From Bordetella genomosp. 2 (GTDB lineage: Bacteria; Pseudomonadota; Gammaproteobacteria; Burkholderiales; Burkholderiaceae_B): 64,000 nucleotides of DNA. A program made the position numbers and the translations under genes. Each line of letters starts with the position of its first letter. Position 1 is the first letter of the stretch. The notes below the pieces were generated by a model. It was not told where the DNA came from and made no database searches. It was given only the letters and a program-made list of their open reading frames with translations. Of the stretch, positions 50,145 through 59,662 are shown piece by piece. The stretch is taken from assembly GCF_002261345.1 (NCBI RefSeq), contig NZ_NEVT01000003.1, positions 310,001-374,000 on the forward strand. The letters run 5' to 3'.

Positions 50145-50933
50145 ATGTCCAGACATCAGGCGCGCAAGCGCTTCGGGCAGCACTTCCTGACCGACGAGAG
50201 CGTGGTCGAGGCGATCGTGCGCGCCATCGCGCCGGCGCGCGACGATTGCATGGTCGAGATCGGTCCGGGGTTGTCGGCCCTGACCCAGCCCTTGCTGCGC
50301 AGCCTGGCGCGCCTGACCGTGGTCGAGATCGACCGCGACCTGGCGGCGCGCCTGCGCGGGCAGTATCCGGCCGACCGCCTGACGGTGGTCGAGGCCGATG
50401 CGCTGACAGTCGATTTCGCCAGCCTGGGCGCACGGCTGCGCGTGGTCGGCAACCTGCCCTACAACATTTCCAGCCCCTTGCTGTTCCACCTGATGGCCGC
50501 GGCCCACCAGGTGCAGGACCAGCACTTCATGCTGCAGCGGGAGGTCATCGACCGCATGGTGGCCGCGCCCGGCAGCGCCGACTACGGCCGCTTATCGGTG
50601 ATGCTGCAATCGCGCTATCACATGGACAAGCTGTTCGACGTGCCGCCCGAGGCCTTCGACCCGCCGCCGCGGGTGGTGTCGGCGGTGGTGCGCATGGTGC
50701 CGCTGCCGCCCGACCGCCTGCGTCCGGCCAGCGAAGCGGCGCTGCAGGCCGTGGTGGCGCGCGCCTTCGCGCAGCGGCGCAAGATGCTGCGCCGCGCGCT
50801 GGGCGACTGGGCCGCGCTGGTGCCCTGGGATGCGCTGGATATCCCGCCCACCGCGCGCGCCGAGGAGGTGCCGGTGGAGAAATTCATCCGGCTGGCCGAT
50901 GCGCTGCTGCAGGCCGGCGCCGTGCAGCCCTGA
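50145..50933 (+). CDS. rsmA: 16S rRNA (adenine1518-N6/adenine1519-N6) dimethyltransferase
   Basis: This 262-residue protein (KsgA/RsmA) dimethylates two adjacent adenines of 16S rRNA. It starts [20 protein letters not shown], the family opening. The SAM site is EIGPGLS (residues 38-44) and the catalytic motif is NLPYNIS (103-109). It follows surA by 15 bp, continuing the envelope-assembly operon; the common pdxA gene between surA and ksgA in enterobacteria is absent. Confidence 0.96.
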   Translation: MSRHQARKRFGQHFLTDESVVEAIVRAIAPARDDCMVEIGPGLSALTQPLLRSLARLTVVEIDRDLAARLRGQYPADRLTVVEADALTVDFASLGARLRVVGNLPYNISSPLLFHLMAAAHQVQDQHFMLQREVIDRMVAAPGSADYGRLSVMLQSRYHMDKLFDVPPEAFDPPPRVVSAVVRMVPLPPDRLRPASEAALQAVVARAFAQRRKMLRRALGDWAALVPWDALDIPPTARAEEVPVEKFIRLADALLQAGAVQP

Positions 50934-50957
50934 GCCCGGCCGTTTCCGGTATTCCGC

Positions 50958-52100
50958 CTACAACATCCGCTTGCCGGCCGCGAGCCACAGCTGCATCACG
51001 TCGCGCGCGCGGTCGGCCAGGTATTGGGCCGCGTTGTCGCAGGCCTGTTGCAGCGTGAGCGGCCCGGGCGCCAGGCTGAACGCGGCGGTGATGCCGCCCG
51101 CATGCAGTTCCTGGTAGCCGTCGCCCAGGGAACCCGCCAGCGCCACTACCGGCACGCCCGCCTGCTGCGCGATGCGCGCCACGCCCGCCGGCGTCTTGCC
51201 GCGCAAGGTCTGGGCGTCCATGCGGCCTTCGCCGGTGAAGGCCAGCGCGGCGCCCTGCATGGCTTGCGCCAGGCCGCCCAGTTCAGCCACCAGTTCGACC
51301 CCCGGCCGGAAATGCGCGTCCAGGAAGGCGTGCGCGGCGAACCCCAGGCCGCCAGCCGCGCCGGCGCCCGGCGCGTCGCGCAGGTCGCGTCCCAGGTGGC
51401 GCGCGCAGACGTCCGCCAGCCGCGCCAGGCTGGCGTCCAGTTCGGCCACCTGCTGCGGCGACGCGCCTTTCTGCGGGCCGAAGGTATGCGATGCGCCGTG
51501 CGGGCCGCACAAGGGGTTGTCGACATCGGAAGCGATCTCGATGCGGGTATCGGCCAGACGCGCATCCAGGCCGCTGGTGTCGATGCTGTCGAGCGCCGCC
51601 AGCGCCGCGCCGCCCGGCGGCAATTCACGTCGGCCGGCATCCAGGAAGCGCACGCCCAGCGCGCGCAGCAGGCCGGTGCCGCCGTCGTTGGTGGCCGACC
51701 CGCCCAGCCCCAGGATGATGCGGCGCGCGCCGGCATCGAGGGCGGCGCGCACCAGCTGGCCCACGCCGTGGCTGTCGGCGCGCAGCGGGTCGCGCTGCTC
51801 GGGCGGCGTTTGCTCCAGCCCGGCCGCGGCGGCCATCTCGATGACGGCGGTGGCGTCCGGCAGCCAGCCCCAGTCCGCGTCGAGCGCTTCGCCCAGCGCG
51901 CCGCGCACCGGCGTGCTGCGCCATTGGCCGCCGGTGGCCGCCAGCACCGCCGCCACCGTGCCTTCACCGCCGTCGGCCATGGGGATGCACACGGTGTGCG
52001 CGCCCGGGTAGGCCTGCTTGATGCCGCGCGCGATGGCGGCGGCGGCGTCCGGGGCGGACAGGCTTTCCTTGAAGGAGTCGGGGGCGATGACGATTTTCAC
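50958..52100 (-). CDS. Glycerate kinase (GlxK/GarK type)
   Basis: This 380-residue protein has the family opening MKIVIAPDSFKESLSAPDAA, then MADGGEGTVAAVLAATGG, LGLGGSATNDGGTGLLRALG and AFTGEGRMDAQTLRGKTPAGVARIA. It phosphorylates D-glycerate at C2 or C3, feeding photorespiratory-type or sugar-acid carbon into glycolysis. It faces rsmA convergently and is divergent from pyruvate kinase, which uses its product downstream. The pair may serve glycerate catabolism. Confidence 0.92.
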   Translation of the reverse strand: MKIVIAPDSFKESLSAPDAAAAIARGIKQAYPGAHTVCIPMADGGEGTVAAVLAATGGQWRSTPVRGALGEALDADWGWLPDATAVIEMAAAAGLEQTPPEQRDPLRADSHGVGQLVRAALDAGARRIILGLGGSATNDGGTGLLRALGVRFLDAGRRELPPGGAALAALDSIDTSGLDARLADTRIEIASDVDNPLCGPHGASHTFGPQKGASPQQVAELDASLARLADVCARHLGRDLRDAPGAGAAGGLGFAAHAFLDAHFRPGVELVAELGGLAQAMQGAALAFTGEGRMDAQTLRGKTPAGVARIAQQAGVPVVALAGSLGDGYQELHAGGITAAFSLAPGPLTLQQACDNAAQYLADRARDVMQLWLAAGKRML

Positions 52101-52211
52101 GGCGGTCGGTGGCGGGGGCGCAACGGAGTGGAATCAGGTATCCGCATAATACCCGTGCGACAGGCGGGCGGCGTACCATAGCGATTTCGTCGTTTTGCGA
52201 GAGGGGTATCC

Positions 52212-53654
52212 ATGTCCGTATTGCGCCGCACCAAAATCGTCGCCACGCTGGGCCCGGCAAGTTCCACGCCCGAGCAGCTCGAGGCCCTGGTGCGCGCCGG
52301 CATCGACGTGGCCCGCTTGAATTTCTCGCACGGCACCGCCGACGACCACCGCGAGCGCGCGCGCCTGGTCCGCGAGATCGCGGCGCGCCAGGGCCGCTTC
52401 GTGGCGCTGATGGGCGACCTGCAAGGCCCCAAGATCCGCATCGCGCGCTTTGCCGACAAGCAGGTGGTGCTGCGCGCGGGCCAGCCCTTCACGCTGTCGA
52501 ACAGCCATCCCAAGGACGCCGGCGACGCCACCATCGTCGGCATCGACTATCCCGAACTGGTGCAGGACTGCAAGCCCGGCGACGAGCTGCTGCTCGACGA
52601 CGGCCGCGTGGTGCTGGTGGTCGACCGCATCGCCGCCGACGCGGTGCACACCACGGTGGCGGTGGGCGGCCCGCTGTCCAACAACAAGGGCATCAACCGG
52701 CGCGGCGGCGGCCTGTCGGCGCCCAGCCTCACCGACAAGGACCGCGCCGACATCCTGGTGGCGGCCGAGCTCAAGCTGGACTATGTCGCGGTGTCGTTTC
52801 CGCGCTATGGCCGCGATATCGACGAGGCGCGCCAGCTGGTGCGCGCGGCCGGCAGCGAGGCCTGGATCATCGCCAAGATCGAGCGCGCCGAAGCGGTGGT
52901 CGACGACGAAGCGCTCGATTCGCTCATCCGCGCCAGCGACGGCGTCATGGTGGCGCGCGGCGACCTCGGCGTGGAAGTGGGCGATGCCGAGCTGGTGGGC
53001 ATCCAGAAGCGCATCATCCAGCATGCCCGCACGCTGAACAAGGTGGTCATCACGGCCACCCAGATGATGGAGTCGATGATCTCCAGCCCGCTGCCGACGC
53101 GGGCCGAAGTCTCCGACGTGGCCAACGCGGTGCTCGACTACACCGACGCCGTGATGCTCTCGGCCGAGAGCGCCTCCGGTCAGTATCCCGTCGAGGCCGT
53201 GCAGGCCATGGCGCGGGTCTGCCTGGGCGCGGAAAAGCATCCCACCACCACGCATTCGCATCATCGCCTGGGCGAGACGTTCTCCCGCTGCGACGAAACC
53301 ATCGCGCTGGCCGCCATGTACGCGGCCAACCATTTCCCGGGCGTGAAGGCCATCATTGCTTTGACCGAGAGCGGCCACACGCCGCTGATCATGTCGCGCA
53401 TCCGCTCCGGCGTGCCCATCTACTGCTACAGCCCGCACAGCCAGACGCAGAACCGGGTGGCCATGTTCCGCGGCGTGTACACCGTGCCGTTCGATCCGGC
53501 CGCCTACGATCCGGCCGACCTCAGCAACGCGGCCATCGACGAACTGAAAAAGCGCGGCCGCGTGCAGCCCGGCGACTGGGTCATCCTGACCAAGGGCGAC
53601 TTCTATCGCGACAGCGGCGGCACCAACGGCATGAAGATCCTGATGGTGGAATGA
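52212..53654 (+). CDS. pyk: Pyruvate kinase
   Basis: This 480-residue enzyme makes pyruvate and ATP from phosphoenolpyruvate. Hallmarks are TKIVATLGPASS, VARLNFSHGTADDH, IAKIERAEAVVDD, VARGDLGVEVG and ATQMMESMISSPLPTRAEVSDVANAVLD. The usual E-T-A of the following motif reads LSAESASGQYP here. It starts after GAGAGGGG. A possible -10 CATAAT lies upstream at about 52145. Terminal palindromes follow. Confidence 0.95.
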   Translation: MSVLRRTKIVATLGPASSTPEQLEALVRAGIDVARLNFSHGTADDHRERARLVREIAARQGRFVALMGDLQGPKIRIARFADKQVVLRAGQPFTLSNSHPKDAGDATIVGIDYPELVQDCKPGDELLLDDGRVVLVVDRIAADAVHTTVAVGGPLSNNKGINRRGGGLSAPSLTDKDRADILVAAELKLDYVAVSFPRYGRDIDEARQLVRAAGSEAWIIAKIERAEAVVDDEALDSLIRASDGVMVARGDLGVEVGDAELVGIQKRIIQHARTLNKVVITATQMMESMISSPLPTRAEVSDVANAVLDYTDAVMLSAESASGQYPVEAVQAMARVCLGAEKHPTTTHSHHRLGETFSRCDETIALAAMYAANHFPGVKAIIALTESGHTPLIMSRIRSGVPIYCYSPHSQTQNRVAMFRGVYTVPFDPAAYDPADLSNAAIDELKKRGRVQPGDWVILTKGDFYRDSGGTNGMKILMVE

Positions 53655-53685
53655 GTCCCCCGGGCGCGCCGGCCGCCGGCTTGCC

Positions 53686-53805
53686 GGGTGTCAGACACCC
53701 AGAAGGTGTCTGACACCTTTCCGTGCAAAGGGTGTCCCGGCCTGCCAGGCGTCGAGCGTCCGTTGGCTGCACCAGGTGTCAGACACCCAGAGGGTGTCTG
53801 ACACC
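53686..53805. repeat. Cluster of four GGTGTCWGACACC palindromes (left)
   Basis: Perfect 13-mers lie at 53687-53699 (A centre), 53705-53717 (T centre), 53775-53787 (A) and 53793-53805 (T). Each A/T pair is 18 bp apart and each is itself a palindrome around the central base. The copies lie between pyk and the convergent SpmA/B-like gene and could fold as terminators for both. The same 13-mer recurs at 57425-57557. Confidence 0.85.
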
Positions 53806-53814
53806 TTTCATCCT

Positions 53815-55044
53815 TCACCCGAAGAACCAGTAGCACACGCCGATGGCGGCCAGCACCCCGGCCAGGTCGGCCAGCAGCGCGCACCCCACGGCATGGCGGG
53901 CGCGCAGGATGCCCACCGAGCCGAAGTACACCGCCAGCACGTAGAAGGTGGTCTCGGTGCTGCCCTGCATGACGGCCGCCAGCAGCGCCGGGAAGCTGTC
54001 CACCCCGAAATGGGTCATGGTCTCCAGCATCATGGCGCGCGCCGCGCTGCCCGAGAACGGCTTGACCAGGGCGGTGGGCAGGGCGTCGACGAAGCGGGTG
54101 TCCCAGCCGGCGGCGTGCGCCAGCCAGCGTATGCCGTCCAGCACCACATCCAGCGCGCCGGAGGCGCGCAGCACCCCGACCGCGCACAGCATGGCCACCA
54201 GGTAGGGCAGCAGGCTCTTGGCCACATCGAAGCCTTCCTTGGCGCCGGCGATGAAGGTCTCATACACCGGCACGCGCTTCCAGGCGCCCACGGCCAGGAA
54301 CGCCAGCAGCACGCCGAACAGCATCAGGTTGCCCAGCAGCGACGACAGGCTCGCGATGGCGGCGGCCGACATGCTCGCCAGCAGGGCCATGAAGCCGCCC
54401 AGCAGCAGGGCGATGCCGCCCAGCCAGGCGAGTGCCACCGGGTCGTACAGCTTCAGGCGCTGGCACGCGGCCACCGCCAGCAGTCCGGCCAGCGTCGACG
54501 CGCTGGTGGCCAGCAGGATCGGCAGGAACACCAGCGTGGGGTCGGCCGCGCCCTGTTGCGCGCGGAACATGAAGAGCGTCACCGGCAGCAGGGTCAGCGA
54601 GGACGCGTTCAGCACCAGGAACAGGATCTGCGCGTTGCTGGCGGTGTCCGGGCGCGGGTTGAGGCTTTGCAGTTCCCGCATGGCGCGCAAACCGATGGGC
54701 GTCGCGGCGTTGTCCAGGCCCAGCCCGTTGGCGGCGAAGTTCAGCGTGATCAGGCCGATGGCGGGATGGCCGCGCGGCACCTCGGGCATCAGGCGGGCGA
54801 ACAGCGGGCCAAGCAGGGCGGCCAGCTTCTCCACCAGGCCGGCCGATTCGGCGATGCGCAGGAAGCCCAGCCACAGCGTCAGCGTGCCGAACAGCAGCAC
54901 CATGACTTCGACCGAGACGCGCGCCATGTCGAACAGGCTGGCGACGATCTGGCGGAACACGTCCGCATCGCCGATGGCCAGCCAGCGGTACAGGCCCGCC
55001 ACGGCGGCGGCTGCGAAGAAACCCAACCAGAGCTTATTGAGCAT
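53815..55044 (-). CDS. SpmA/SpmB-like nucleoside-recognition membrane protein
   Basis: This 409-residue polytopic protein joins two halves that each resemble the nucleoside-recognition (Gate) domain: an N-terminal SpmA-like half (LWLGFLRIAESAGLVEKLAALLGPLFARLMPEVP; NFAANGLGLDNAATPIGLRAMRELQ) and a C-terminal SpmB-like half (GAKEGFDVAKSLLPYLVAML; PFSGSAARAMM; MQGSTETTFYVLAVYFGSVG). In sporulating Firmicutes SpmA and SpmB affect spore core dehydration. In this non-sporulating lineage the function is unknown; a transporter role is likely. Confidence 0.88.
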   Translation of the reverse strand: MLNKLWLGFFAAAAVAGLYRWLAIGDADVFRQIVASLFDMARVSVEVMVLLFGTLTLWLGFLRIAESAGLVEKLAALLGPLFARLMPEVPRGHPAIGLITLNFAANGLGLDNAATPIGLRAMRELQSLNPRPDTASNAQILFLVLNASSLTLLPVTLFMFRAQQGAADPTLVFLPILLATSASTLAGLLAVAACQRLKLYDPVALAWLGGIALLLGGFMALLASMSAAAIASLSSLLGNLMLFGVLLAFLAVGAWKRVPVYETFIAGAKEGFDVAKSLLPYLVAMLCAVGVLRASGALDVVLDGIRWLAHAAGWDTRFVDALPTALVKPFSGSAARAMMLETMTHFGVDSFPALLAAVMQGSTETTFYVLAVYFGSVGILRARHAVGCALLADLAGVLAAIGVCYWFFG

Positions 55045-55179
55045 GACAGAGGACAAGGCTGCGGGGAAAAAGGCCGCTCGCGGCGCCGTCATTGTCGCAG
55101 ACTTGCCGCCCCGGGGATGTCGGCCGGCCGGCAATTCTGTTAACTTGGGCCGGTACGTGCACCGCATAAAAGGTTGAAC

Positions 55180-57400
55180 ATGGACTTCAATGCCTGGCGC
55201 CGCCGCCGCATTTCCGACCCCGCCTACCGTTGGGCCCGCGGCGCCATGCCGGGCCTGTCCGACACCGAACGCGCAGCCATCGAGGCCGGCGACGTCTGGT
55301 GGGACGCCGACCTGTTCACCGGCGACCCGGACTGGCACAAGCTGCTGGCCGTGCCGCAGGCCACCCTCACGCCGGCCGAACAACAGTTCCTCGACGGCCC
55401 CGTCGCGCAGCTGTGCGCCATGCTCGACGAATGGGACATCACCTGGAACCTCGGCGACCTGCCCGAGCCCGTGTGGCGCTTCATGCGCGAACAGCGCTTC
55501 TTCGGCATGATCATCCCGCAGCAGTACGGCGGGCTGGGGTTCTCGCCCTATGCGCATTCCGAAGTGGTGCGCCGCATTTCGGCCCGTTCCATCACCGCGG
55601 GCGTCACCGTGATGGTGCCCAATTCGCTGGGGCCCGGCGAGCTGCTGCTGCAGTTCGGCACGCCCGAGCAGCGCGACTACTGGCTACCGCGGCTGGCCGA
55701 CGGCACCGAGGTGCCTTGCTTCGGCCTGACCAGCCCCGAGGCCGGCTCCGACGCCGCCTCCATGACCGACACCGGCGTGGTGTGCCGCCAGGTGGTCGAC
55801 GGCCGCGAGATCCTCGGCATCCGCCTGAACTGGCACAAGCGCTACATCACCCTGGGGCCCATCGCCACCGTGCTGGGGCTGGCCTTCAAGCTGCAGGACC
55901 CGGACGGCCTGCTGGGCGGCCCCGCCGACGTGGGCATCTCGGTGGCGCTGGTGCCCACCGATGCGCCGGGCGTCAGCATCGGGCGCCGCCACCTGCCGTC
56001 CATGCAGGTCTTCCAGAACGGCCCCAACCAGGGCCAGGACGTCTTCGTGCCGCTGGAGGCGCTCATCGGCGGGCCGGCCAAGGCCGGCCAGGGCTGGCAG
56101 ATGCTCATGAGCGCGCTCGCCGCCGGGCGCGGCATCTCGCTGCCGTCGCTGTCGGCCGCGGCGGCCGTCTACAGCGCCCACACCACCGGCATGTACGCGC
56201 GCGTGCGCCAGCAGTTCGGCATCCCGGTGGGCCGCTTCGAGGGCGTGCAGGAAAAGCTTGGCCGGCTGGCCGCCAACGCCTACCTGGTCGAGGCCGCGCG
56301 CCGGCTCACCTGCGCCGCGCTCAACCAGGGCCACAAGCCGGCGGTGGTGTCCGCCATCATGAAATACCACGCCACCGAACGCATGCGCGAGTCGGTCAAC
56401 GACGCCATGGACGTGCACGGCGGCAAGGCGGTCATCGACGGCCCGGCCAACTACCTGAGCCCGCTGTACCGCGCGCTGCCCATCGCCATCACCGTCGAGG
56501 GCGCCAACATCCTCACCCGCTGCCTGATCATCTTCGGCCAGGGCGCCATCCGCGCCCACCCATACCTGATGCGCGAAGTGCTGGCGGTCGGCGACGCCGA
56601 CGAAGCCCGCGGCGCGCAGGCTTTCCACGAGGTCTTCTGGAAGCACCTGGGGCACGCCCTGAAGAACGGCTTGCGCGCCTGGGGGCGCGCCTGGACGGGC
56701 GGCCTGCTGGCGCGGGCGCCGGCCACCCCCCACCGCGCGCCACTACCGGCGCCTGGGCCGCTACGCGTCGGCCTTCGCGCTGCTGGCCGACGCCGCCATG
56801 GGCACGCTGGGCGGGGCGCTCAAGCGCCGCGAGATGCTGTCGGCGCGGCTGGGCGACATCCTGGCCGAACTGTACCTGCTGTCGGCCGTGCTCAAGCGCT
56901 GGGAAGACGAAGGCCGCTGCCACGCCGACCTGCCGCTGGTGCAGTGGTGCATGGACGATGGCTGCGCGCGCATCGAAACCCGCATGGACCAGGTGCTGGC
57001 CAACCTGCCGGCCCGGCCGCTGGCCTGGGCGCTGCGGGCCCTGGTGCTGCCGGTGCGGCTGAACCGCGGTCCCGGCGATGCGCTGACCCGCGATTGCGCC
57101 GACCTGCTGCTGGCCCCGTCTCCCACCCGCGACCGCCTGACCGCCGACCTGCAGCGCGGCGCCGGCGACGATACCCTGGCCGAGCTCGAACGCGCCTTCG
57201 GCCTGGTCGATACCGTGCAACCCCTGCACGACCGGCTGCGCCGCGAAGGGGTGCGCGACTGGCGCGAGGCCCATCGCGGCGGCGCCATCACCGACGAGCA
57301 GGCCCGCCAGATCGAAGCCGCCGAAGCGGCGGTGGCCAAAGTGGTGGCGGTGGACGACTTCGCGCCGGGCGAATTCGCGCGCAAGCCTGCGCAGACCTGA
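55180..57400 (+). pseudogene. fadE: FadE-type acyl-CoA dehydrogenase, frameshifted in a C6 run
   Basis: From the ATG at 55180 the first about 515 codons encode an acyl-CoA dehydrogenase: FGMIIPQQYGGLGFSPYAHSEVVRR, CFGLTSPEAGSDAASMTDTG and PVGRFEGVQEKLGRLAANAYL. The frame then breaks at the six-C run 56726-56731. Removing one C restores PTARHYRRLGRYASAFALLADAAMG and joins the downstream frame, which ends with a FadE-type tail (VDDFAPGEFARKPAQT) at 57400. The repaired product would be 739 residues, typical of FadE enzymes doing the first beta-oxidation step. It is divergent from the SpmA/B-like gene. The defect has the same form as in the SDR gene at 3745. Confidence 0.85.
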
Positions 57401-57424
57401 AGGGCGTCATTGCGGGGGCCGCAA

Positions 57425-57557
57425 GGTGTCTGACACCCGGGCCAGGCCTCGGCAAAAGCTGGACTGTCTCGACGGGTGTCAGACACCTGACTTCGAAAAA
57501 CTGGACTGTCTCGACGGGTGTCAGACACCCGACTTCGGCAGGACGGGTGCGGACACC
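57425..57557. repeat. Palindrome cluster (right) with a 42-bp tandem unit
   Basis: GGTGTCWGACACC 13-mers lie at 57425-57437 (T), 57475-57487 (A) and 57517-57529 (A), with a degenerate copy at 57546-57557. The last two perfect copies lie in a tandem duplication with a 42-bp period; each unit begins CTGGACTGTCTCGACGGG (57459 and 57501). The cluster lies between the fadE remnant and convergent def. Confidence 0.85.
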
Positions 57558-57599
57558 TGTCTTCGGCGCCGCCCCGGCCGCGCCGCATGGGTTGGGCCG

Positions 57600-58133
57600 T
57601 CAGTCGTCCTGGTTCGGGTCCATGCCGGGAAACAGCACTTCGGTGAAGCCGAACTTGGAGAAGTCCTCCATCCGCGACGGGTACAGGCGGCCGATGAGGT
57701 GGTCGCATTCGTGCTGCACCACGCGCGCATGGAAGCCTTCCGCCTCGCGCTCGATGCGCTGGCCGTCGGGGTCCAGGCCGCTGTAGCGGATGTGCCGGTA
57801 GCGCGGCACCAGGCCGCGCAGGCCGGGCACCGACAGGCAGCCTTCCCAGCCGTCCTCGCGCTCGTCGGACAGCGGCGTGATGACCGGGTTGCACAACACC
57901 GTCTGCGGCACCGGCGGCGCGTCGGGGTAGCGTTCGTTGTGCTGGAAACCGAAGATCACCAGTTGCAGATCCACGCCGATCTGCGGCGCGGCCAGGCCGA
58001 CGCCCCGGGCATGGACCATGGTCTCGAACATGTCGGCCACCAGCGCGTGCAGGTCGGGGGTATCGAAGCGCTCGACTGGCTGCGCCACGCGCAGCAGGCG
58101 CGGGTCGCCCATCTTGAGAATGGCGTGGATCAT
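57600..58133 (-). CDS. def: Peptide deformylase
   Basis: This 177-residue metalloenzyme removes the formyl group from new proteins. The three motifs are complete: [10 protein letters not shown] (residues 44-53), EGCLS with C99, and QHECDHLIG with H141, E142 and H145. It is 10 bp before gloA is read, in the order gloA-def on the minus strand. The usual fmt partner is absent, and most genomes have a second def elsewhere. Confidence 0.95.
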   Translation of the reverse strand: MIHAILKMGDPRLLRVAQPVERFDTPDLHALVADMFETMVHARGVGLAAPQIGVDLQLVIFGFQHNERYPDAPPVPQTVLCNPVITPLSDEREDGWEGCLSVPGLRGLVPRYRHIRYSGLDPDGQRIEREAEGFHARVVQHECDHLIGRLYPSRMEDFSKFGFTEVLFPGMDPNQDD

Positions 58134-58143
58134 GGCGGGGCGG

Positions 58144-58539
58144 TCAGTCGTCGCGGCCCTTGCGCTGGATGAACTCGATCTTGTAGCCGTCCGGGTCCTC
58201 GACGAAGGCGATGACCGTGGTGCCGTGCTTCATGGGGCCGGCCTCGCGCGTGACCTTGCCGCCTTTCTGCTTGACCTTTTCACAGGCGTCGTAGGCGTCT
58301 TCCACTTCCAGGGCGATATGGCCGTAGCCGTTGCCCAGGTCGTAGCTGGCGGTGTCCCAGTTGTGGGTCAGCTCGATGACGGCGCCTTCGCTTTCATCCT
58401 GGTAGCCGACGAAGGCCAGGGTGAACTTGCCGTCGGGGTAGTCTTTGCGGCGCAGCACGCGCATGCCCAGGACATTGGTGTAGAAATCGATGGACTTGTC
58501 CAGGTTGCCGACGCGCAGCATGGTGTGCAGGAGACGCAT
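58144..58539 (-). CDS. gloA: Lactoylglutathione lyase (glyoxalase I)
   Basis: This 131-residue protein converts the methylglyoxal-glutathione hemithioacetal to S-lactoylglutathione. It matches the short bacterial nickel-type enzyme: metal ligands H5, E56, H74 and E122 fall at the same residue numbers as in E. coli GlxI. It starts [20 protein letters not shown]. It is followed at 10 bp by def on the same strand. Confidence 0.96.
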   Translation of the reverse strand: MRLLHTMLRVGNLDKSIDFYTNVLGMRVLRRKDYPDGKFTLAFVGYQDESEGAVIELTHNWDTASYDLGNGYGHIALEVEDAYDACEKVKQKGGKVTREAGPMKHGTTVIAFVEDPDGYKIEFIQRKGRDD

Positions 58540-58622
58540 GGGGAATTCCTTGTGCTTGTAATGCCAGTCTGACATCGTAGCAAACCGCAAGGCCCGGCGC
58601 TCCCGCCACTGTGTCTCCCTGG

Positions 58623-59600
58623 CTAGTTCGCCGACGCGCCGGAGGCCTTGACCGCCTCCGCCCAGGCCGCGATCTCGCTCTGGATGAACGCACCGAACTC
58701 GCCGGTATTGATGGCGGCCGCCTCGGCACCTTCCTCCATCAGCCGCTGGCGCACCTCGGGGGCGGCCAGCGCCTTCGAAAAGGCCTGGTTCAGCGTGTCC
58801 ACCACCGCCGGCGGCGTGCCCGCCGGCGCGACGATGCCGTGCCAGGAAATCGCCTGGAACCCGGGCAGGCCCGACTCGGCCATGGTGGGCAGGTCGGGCA
58901 GGGCCGGCGAGCGCCGCGGCGAGGTCACGGCCAGCGCGCGCAGGGTGCCGGCCTTGATGTGGGGCAGGGCGCCCGGGATGGTGGTGAACAGGAACTGCAC
59001 CTGGCCGCCGATCAGGTCGGCCAGCGCCGGGCTGCCGCCCTTGTACGGGACGTGCACGAACTCCAGGCCGGCGCGCTGCTTGAACATCTCGCCGGCCAGG
59101 TGGCCGGGCGTGCCGGCGCCGGCCGACGCCATGTTGAAGGCATTGCCGTCGGCCTTGATCTCGGCGATCAGCTGCTGCACGTCGGTGGCCTGGACCTGCT
59201 TGTTGACCACCAGCACGTTCGGCACGGTGGCCAGCAGCGTCACCGGCGTGAAGTCCTTCACGGCGTCGTACTGCAGCTTCTTGTACAGCGCCGGGTTGAT
59301 GCCGTGCGTGCTGGCGGTGGCCAGCAGCAGCGTGTAGCCGTCGGGGGCGGCGGTGGCCACCGCCTTGGCGGCGATCGAGCCGTTGGCGCCGCCCTTGTTG
59401 TCGACCACGATGGTCTGGCCCAGCGTCTTGCCGACTTCGGCGGCGACCGTGCGCGCCAGGATGTCCGATGTGCCGCCGGCCGAGTGCGGCACGATCAGCG
59501 TGATGGCGCGCCGCGGGAAGTCCTGGGCGGCCGCGGGAAAGGTACAGGCATATGCCGCCAGCGCCGCCCCGCAGGCGGCCCGGGTGAGGATTGTCTTCAT
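58623..59600 (-). CDS. Bug/TctC-family receptor of the tcu cluster
   Basis: This 325-residue protein starts [20 protein letters not shown] and has a signal peptide ending near PAAA before QDF. The Bug pattern is clear: [65 protein letters not shown]. It is last on the minus strand after tcuA and tcuB. In Salmonella the tcu operon has an MFS transporter TcuC; here a Bug receptor takes that place. It likely binds citrate, tricarballylate or a similar tricarboxylate. Confidence 0.92.
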   Translation of the reverse strand: MKTILTRAACGAALAAYACTFPAAAQDFPRRAITLIVPHSAGGTSDILARTVAAEVGKTLGQTIVVDNKGGANGSIAAKAVATAAPDGYTLLLATASTHGINPALYKKLQYDAVKDFTPVTLLATVPNVLVVNKQVQATDVQQLIAEIKADGNAFNMASAGAGTPGHLAGEMFKQRAGLEFVHVPYKGGSPALADLIGGQVQFLFTTIPGALPHIKAGTLRALAVTSPRRSPALPDLPTMAESGLPGFQAISWHGIVAPAGTPPAVVDTLNQAFSKALAAPEVRQRLMEEGAEAAAINTGEFGAFIQSEIAAWAEAVKASGASAN

Positions 59601-59662
59601 CGGAATGTCTCCGTGGTTCCGCAATGTAGAGATGGAACGCCCGCCCCGCGCGGACGCGGGCG

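Noticed and set aside
50934-50957. A pdxA remnant between surA and rsmA or after rsmA
   Set aside because: The gaps are only 15 and 24 bp and contain no pdxA-like sequence.
57459-57537. Short tandem units taken as a CRISPR array
   Set aside because: Only two 42-bp units occur, without spacers of regular length and without cas genes; they are part of the palindrome cluster.
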